DNA of 64,000 nt from Bacteroidia bacterium. Its GTDB lineage: Bacteria > Bacteroidota > Bacteroidia > J057. Both the position numbers and the translations under genes were made by a program. The notes beneath the pieces are model-generated. The model had not been told where the DNA came from. It searched no databases and saw nothing but the letters and a program-made list of their open reading frames with translations. Of this stretch, positions 59,114-64,000 are shown in pieces (positions within the stretch are counted from its first letter, which is position 1; every line of letters begins with the position of its first letter). The stretch is from the NCBI GenBank assembly GCA_030430205.1, contig JAUIGE010000030.1, forward strand, positions 20,774 through 84,773, written 5' to 3'.

Positions 59114-62100
59114 ATGCGGAAAAAGATTTTACTCCTAGCTTGTATTTTTTGTTTATCAAACATTTACATCTCCCAGGCTCAGGTACAAGCCATTCGAATC
59201 ACCTTTCACACCAACGCTGGAAATCAAGCACTTGCAGGCTGGAGCAGCCTGGCATATCAGGCATTTTCCGGTGCAGGCACAGCCTGCCTTTCGACGCCCA
59301 CAGGGCCCAGCGAGCTCCAATTTTGGGGATGGGGAACCAGCAGTTCCCCTCTGAGCGATTCCATCCAGCATGTTGCTGGTTCATGGTCCGGCCTGCGGCC
59401 GGATTATACCCGCTTGGACTCTGTAGCGCCGGGCGTCTACCAGCTTGAAATGCATTTCCTGGAGTTTTTTGGCGATCCTTTTGCCTACTCCAAGTCTGGC
59501 TCAAGCTGCTTTCCCTTTGCCACAAGACCGCTTTTACTGGAAGATACCCTGTTTAGCATCGCCTTTAAAATCCGGGGAGATTCCGTCAGCACCCCCTTTT
59601 TGACGCAAGAATGCGGCCCCATTCCCGACTGTGATTGCAGCCCGGCTTGCCTGGGCAATATTCCTACATCCGTCTATTGCGAGCCTGCGAATGGAGGCGG
59701 TTATTTCGTTATTCGAAACCTCCACACCAGCAGCCCTATCTTACAGGATTCAGCGGGAAATGCCATTCCCTCCTCTGAAATCAGCATAGAAGTGATCGAA
59801 TCACATGACCTCCAACTCTCTCCTTTGGCACTTCCCAATGCGCCCTACTACGCCCGACCCATCCTGCATGCAGGACCGATTGAGCTGAAAGTGCTGGCAG
59901 AGAATATCGGATATGCGCAATTGCGCGGCATAGAAGTCAAGGCCCGCGTGTATGGGCCTGCCAACCAACTGCTTTTTTCTGCAAAAACAGAGCTGGAGAG
60001 CCTCAATCCTTTTGATCCGGCTTATTTGGGGAAAATAGCCAGAGAGAAAAAGGAAATCCTTTTTCCAAAAAACTTCATGCCTGATATGACAGGCCTTTAT
60101 CGGATAGAGTATACCGCCAGCGCTGCTTCCGGCGAGACCCACCTCAGCAACAACAGGCTCATCCAGTATTTCGAAATCACCGATTCCACCTTTGCCAGAG
60201 ATGATGGACAGCCCTTTGGAACGCACAGCCTGGACCTCAACCTCCCCTCGCCTACCCTGGGCGCTGTAGGTCAGCTTTTTGAATTGGACAAGGCAGACTC
60301 TCTGACTTCGGTCAGCCTGAGCCTTGACCTGATCCATTACAGCCTGGGGCAAGGTTTTCCCAAAATAAATATCGCACTCTACGCCTGGGACAACAACAAC
60401 CAACAGCCCGGCACTTTGCTGGACACCTCTTTTTCCTATCAGTTACAGCTTACAGATGTAGGAAAAATATTGACCAAAACTTTTGCCTTCAGTAGCGGCA
60501 AGCAGGCTATTCCTGCCGGAAAATACCTCCTCGCCATGCATCAATATGGCGCGGCATACCCCGTTCCCCTGCTTTATTCGCAGCAAATATTCGAAGCAGG
60601 CAGCCTGTGGGAAGCCCAGGGGGCATATCCTCCCCTGGCCAGCAGTTGGCAGGAAATAACAGAAATAGCCGGTGCCTTGCATCTTCGGCCACATTTCGGC
60701 CAGACTTATTGCGCCAGCGCACCTTCTGACTCGCTGGGAGCAGCTATTCAGCAAGTGCTGATAGAGGGAGAATCCCGCTCTATCAACCATATTTCCAGTG
60801 GAAAGGGCGGTTTTTATACCCATTACCAGGCGGAAGCTGCGAATGTATTTCCTGCCAAACGCTATGAGATTCAACTCATTTTATCTGATTCGGGAGCGGG
60901 GCCTTTTGCGGACAGAAAGGTTGCGGCTTTTGCGGATTGGAATGAAGATTTTGACTTCGATGATCCGGGAGAATCCCTGGGCGAAATCGGCCCTGTCTCA
61001 GGGGGCCCTGCAAGCCCCATTCACAGCTTGTCATTTCAGGTGCCGGCCACGGCAGGCGAGGGAGTCAAAAGGCTTCGCCTTGTCTGTGCCGAAGGTGCGA
61101 TGAGCATCAGCGCCTGTGGCGCGTATGCGCGGGGTGAGACAGAAGACTATCTGTTGAAAGTTATCCCTTATTTACAGAAGGAAGGCGAATATTGCCAGGC
61201 GTCGGCTCTCCTCTATGATGACCTGGTCATCACAAAGGTGACGCTCGTGGGCGAGCAAAGCAGCATCAATATCGCCATCAGCAATGTCGATGTCGGAAGC
61301 CGCTATGCCAACCTTGCCTCTCAGCAAGTCAGACTCAGGCGAAATACGAGCTACAACCTGGCGGTTCAGATCAATGATGCCCAGGGCAATTACCAAAATG
61401 ATGACAAGAACAGGGCCATCAAGGCCTATATAGATTGGGATCAGAACGGGGATTTTGATCCCCTGACTGAAGAAGCAGACGCAGAATTGCGGCTGAATTA
61501 TAATGGAGGTACCGTGAACCTGAATTTCACCGTACCCCAGACGGCCCTGTCTGGAAAAACCCGCATGCGCATCATCGCTCAGCGTGCAGCAAACCTGAAT
61601 GAGGTCATGCCTTGTGGATTTTTTGACAAAGGAGAAGTGGAAGATTACAGTGTAGTCATTCTTTCAGATAGTACACCCTATACGGCTTTGCTCCCTATCC
61701 ATGATCCCGATTACCTGATTAGCTCTGTTTTCCTTCAGGGGGAAAGTTTTAGCATTCAAAACACAAGCACTTGCCCCACTTCCAATCCGGTGAATGTGTA
61801 CCAGGATTTTAGAAATCGAATCGCCAGCGTGATTCCCGGTCAGCAATATGACCTTGAAGTTGTCTTTGACAGCTGTGCAGCCCTTTTGCCTCTGAAAGCC
61901 GGAAAAATATTCGTCTATGCCGACTGGAATCAGGACAAGGATGTGGAGGATTTCGACGAATTCCTCTATGAATTACCCTATCTGAATGGGCTCAGTCCGG
62001 CCTATGATTTTACCAATCAGCCTATTCATATTCCCCTTCATATTCCTCTCCATGCAAATTCGGGTTTTCTGTCTCTTTTCATTGAAGCAGCCACCCTTGA

Positions 62101-64000
62101 TTCTTCAGGAAAAACCATTACAGAAGTAGAAGAATATACCCTTTTTGTCCTGGCGCCCGCCGATGCGGGGGTAAGCCAAATTTTTGCATCTTCCCTCAGC
62201 TGTGGCCAGTCCCAAACTCCCATCGCTGTTGAAGTATGCAATTGGGGGGGAGACAGCCTGTTTCAACTTCCTGTCGAAGTGAAGGTGGGGCCTTATCAAT
62301 ATGCCTTCAATTTACAGAATCCGCTACCTCCACAAAGCTGTGTAAGCGTGGTGATAGATAGCCTTGACACACGCGGCGGAGTCGTTTGGGACATTCAGGC
62401 CAGGACGCTGCTGGCATCGGATACCGACCCCTCCAATGATCAGCAAATCATGACTGTATCATTTGGTCAGGTTCCGCAACTTGATGCGGACACCTTTCAA
62501 TTTTGCATACCAGACACGGTCTTTTTGCGAAATACTTCGCCCCATGCTACCTATTATTGGTACGATACAGCCAGTGGAGGCACAGCCCTTGATACAGGGA
62601 CATTTTTTGTTCCACCCGCTTTCACCCAACCTATCACCTACTTTGTAGAGGCGGAAGCGCTTGAGCGGGATTCCATGGACAATTGGTATCCCGACTTGCC
62701 GGGCTATTTTTCAGAAACGGGTCAGCAGGGAAATATCGTTGATATCACAGCTAAAACAGCCCTTTCCCTGGAGGCTTTTGACCTGGATGTATATGCGCCA
62801 GTTGGCGATACCGCCAACATCACCATTTATTATAAAAATGGCACCTATCACGGCTACGAAAGAAATCCTTTCGCATGGCAACAGTTGGGAACTTTTGAGG
62901 TCATCTCGAAAGGGGAAAACAACAAAAGCAGGCTCAGCCTGCCCCATCCCCTCTCCCTGGCCGCAGGCCAGACCCTGGGGCTCTACATCGTAGGCCCTTT
63001 ATCCAATGCCATTTTTCTGCCTTTTACAGCCAAGGATTTTTTAACAGAAGAAACAGACGAATTATTGATAGAATCCGGCCTGACCAACTGTTCTGCCGGC
63101 CCTACTTTTGGAGGCTGTATTTTTGGCGTAAGGTACTGGAGTTCAGTCATTCATTATAGCAAAGGCTGCGAAAGCGAAAGGTATCCCATCACTTTGGCTA
63201 TCGACCAAATCCCTCCGGTGGCACTTTGCCAGGCCTTTACGGTTTTTCTGGATACCAACGGCAGTAGCAGCCTGATAGCCAGCGAGCTAGATGGCGGAAG
63301 CAGTGACAACTGTGGCCTGAGTTCCCTTTCGATAGATCAACAGACATTTAGTTGCGCGGAGTTGGGGCAAAATACCATCAGCCTCTCCGCCACCGATGTC
63401 AACGGCAATACAAGCAGTTGTCAGGCAACCGTGAGCGTACTGGACAGCATTCCGCCTATTGGCACATGCCAGCCCGCCACAGTCTCCCTCGATGCCAACG
63501 GCATCGTTAGTCTGTCAGCTACAGCATTTTTTGCTGGTGGCACAGACAATTGTGGCATTCATTCCCTCAGCACCAGCCCCAACACTTTTAGCTGCAATGA
63601 GCTGGGAACACAAAGTGTGAGCCTTTTTGTCATGGACGAAAGCGGGAATGCAGACGAATGCCTTACGAGCGTAACCATCCTGGATGTCAGCGCTCCGATA
63701 GCCCTTTGCAAGCCCATCAGCCTGGTCCTGGATTCCTCAGATCAGGCTGTATTGGTGGGGAGTGAATTAAACAATGGCAGCAGCGACAATTGCTTCCTGG
63801 GCACTTTTTCTGCGAATCCCAACACTTTTGATTGTGCCAACATCGGCCCAAATACAGTCAGCCTGACTGTCACCGACTTCAGCCTCAACAGCGCAAGCTG
63901 TCAGGCCACAGTCACCATCACGGAGCCTGTGGCTCCGGTGATGAGTTGCCAGGCAGTGACTTTGTCACTGGATGCAAATGGCCAGGCCTCTCTGGCGGCC
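59114..64000 (+). CDS. Giant secreted protein with GEVED and HYR-like repeats, 3' end outside window
   Basis: Open without a stop from the ATG at 59114 to the window end (1629 codons). It begins with a signal peptide (KILLLACIFCLSNIYISQAQ). GEVED domains are visible where an acidic loop DWNEDFDFDDPGES is followed by YARGETEDYLL (~residue 672), again DWDQNGDFDPLTEE with FDKGEVEDYSV (~836), and a third DWNQDKDVEDFDE. Then come CARDB-like and Ig-like segments. From ~1370 on, ~80-residue repeats begin (VALCQAFTVFLDTNGSSSL, IGTCQPATVSLDANGIVSL, IALCKPISLVLDSSDQAVL, VMSCQAVTLSLDANGQASL), each with a C....S/GSDNC pattern, as in HYR-like adhesion modules. A C-terminal T9SS domain is expected beyond the edge. 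Likely a cell-surface adhesin. Confidence 0.85.
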   Translation, partial: MRKKILLLACIFCLSNIYISQAQVQAIRITFHTNAGNQALAGWSSLAYQAFSGAGTACLSTPTGPSELQFWGWGTSSSPLSDSIQHVAGSWSGLRPDYTRLDSVAPGVYQLEMHFLEFFGDPFAYSKSGSSCFPFATRPLLLEDTLFSIAFKIRGDSVSTPFLTQECGPIPDCDCSPACLGNIPTSVYCEPANGGGYFVIRNLHTSSPILQDSAGNAIPSSEISIEVIESHDLQLSPLALPNAPYYARPILHAGPIELKVLAENIGYAQLRGIEVKARVYGPANQLLFSAKTELESLNPFDPAYLGKIAREKKEILFPKNFMPDMTGLYRIEYTASAASGETHLSNNRLIQYFEITDSTFARDDGQPFGTHSLDLNLPSPTLGAVGQLFELDKADSLTSVSLSLDLIHYSLGQGFPKINIALYAWDNNNQQPGTLLDTSFSYQLQLTDVGKILTKTFAFSSGKQAIPAGKYLLAMHQYGAAYPVPLLYSQQIFEAGSLWEAQGAYPPLASSWQEITEIAGALHLRPHFGQTYCASAPSDSLGAAIQQVLIEGESRSINHISSGKGGFYTHYQAEAANVFPAKRYEIQLILSDSGAGPFADRKVAAFADWNEDFDFDDPGESLGEIGPVSGGPASPIHSLSFQVPATAGEGVKRLRLVCAEGAMSISACGAYARGETEDYLLKVIPYLQKEGEYCQASALLYDDLVITKVTLVGEQSSINIAISNVDVGSRYANLASQQVRLRRNTSYNLAVQINDAQGNYQNDDKNRAIKAYIDWDQNGDFDPLTEEADAELRLNYNGGTVNLNFTVPQTALSGKTRMRIIAQRAANLNEVMPCGFFDKGEVEDYSVVILSDSTPYTALLPIHDPDYLISSVFLQGESFSIQNTSTCPTSNPVNVYQDFRNRIASVIPGQQYDLEVVFDSCAALLPLKAGKIFVYADWNQDKDVEDFDEFLYELPYLNGLSPAYDFTNQPIHIPLHIPLHANSGFLSLFIEAATLDSSGKTITEVEEYTLFVLAPADAGVSQIFASSLSCGQSQTPIAVEVCNWGGDSLFQLPVEVKVGPYQYAFNLQNPLPPQSCVSVVIDSLDTRGGVVWDIQARTLLASDTDPSNDQQIMTVSFGQVPQLDADTFQFCIPDTVFLRNTSPHATYYWYDTASGGTALDTGTFFVPPAFTQPITYFVEAEALERDSMDNWYPDLPGYFSETGQQGNIVDITAKTALSLEAFDLDVYAPVGDTANITIYYKNGTYHGYERNPFAWQQLGTFEVISKGENNKSRLSLPHPLSLAAGQTLGLYIVGPLSNAIFLPFTAKDFLTEETDELLIESGLTNCSAGPTFGGCIFGVRYWSSVIHYSKGCESERYPITLAIDQIPPVALCQAFTVFLDTNGSSSLIASELDGGSSDNCGLSSLSIDQQTFSCAELGQNTISLSATDVNGNTSSCQATVSVLDSIPPIGTCQPATVSLDANGIVSLSATAFFAGGTDNCGIHSLSTSPNTFSCNELGTQSVSLFVMDESGNADECLTSVTILDVSAPIALCKPISLVLDSSDQAVLVGSELNNGSSDNCFLGTFSANPNTFDCANIGPNTVSLTVTDFSLNSASCQATVTITEPVAPVMSCQAVTLSLDANGQASLAA

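Overview
This window reads as a chromosomal segment of a Bacteroidota bacterium. Four things point there: type IX secretion (T9SS) C-terminal sorting domains on several large secreted proteins, a 7TMR-DISM hybrid kinase with an AraC-type output domain, lipoproteins with the CTDP..NYN..A..DDGTC motif, and promoters of the TAnnTTTG type. A Saprospiria-like lineage is plausible, but that is inference.

Layout. 1-4.3 kb: the end of a TPR histidine kinase, phosphofructokinase and an MsbA-like ABC exporter. 4.3-18.95 kb: a complete type III-A CRISPR-Cas island. It has two arrays (4758-5157 and 5452-7933), cas1, a remnant in which the cas2 start is joined to the end of a reverse transcriptase gene, and a converging minus-strand operon cas6-cas10-csm2-csm3-csm4-csm5 followed by two unusual genes: an EAD11-like/Rossmann-like protein and a two-TM/Rossmann-like protein. 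Near-identical palindrome-rich repeat blocks bracket the island (4316-4576 and 18320-18948). 19-31 kb: a lipoprotein, a PhzF pseudogene remnant, a GNAT acetyltransferase, a membrane protein, a flavoprotein, an AstE/aspartoacylase-like enzyme, a large hybrid two-component protein and envelope proteins. 31.4-37.1 kb: a TetR-led operon encoding an outer-membrane protein, an ABC ATPase, two FtsX-like permeases and a LolA-like protein. 37.1-38.04 kb: a VapBC-type module bracketed by GTCACAT palindromes. 38-53.8 kb: T9SS-secreted proteins, three of them tandem thioredoxin-like paralogues, plus a thioredoxin-like/MarR pair with a shared operator and a GH15 glycosidase. 53.9-56.1 kb: a MotA-like/MotB-like (ZorAB-like) motor pair with no Zorya effector beside it. 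56.2-59 kb: a sulfur group (SQR-like, TusE/DsrC-like, DsrE-like) and a DUF1456 protein. 59.1-64 kb: a giant secreted GEVED/HYR-like protein that runs off the end.

How the parts work together. The III-A complex (Cas10 with an intact GGDD cyclase motif but no visible HD nuclease; Csm2-5; Cas6) should make a cyclic-oligoadenylate-type second messenger on target recognition. No Csm6/Can/CorA effector is visible. The best candidate effector is the co-operonic pair at 9945-11490, whose two proteins appear to share a C-terminal Rossmann-like domain, one soluble behind an EAD11-like domain and one membrane-anchored. Adaptation is probably crippled, because cas2 is reduced to its first ~12 codons. Two 276-bp MITE-like elements with matching 9-10 bp target duplications lie at 30955 and 47347. 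No tRNA or rRNA genes were recognised.
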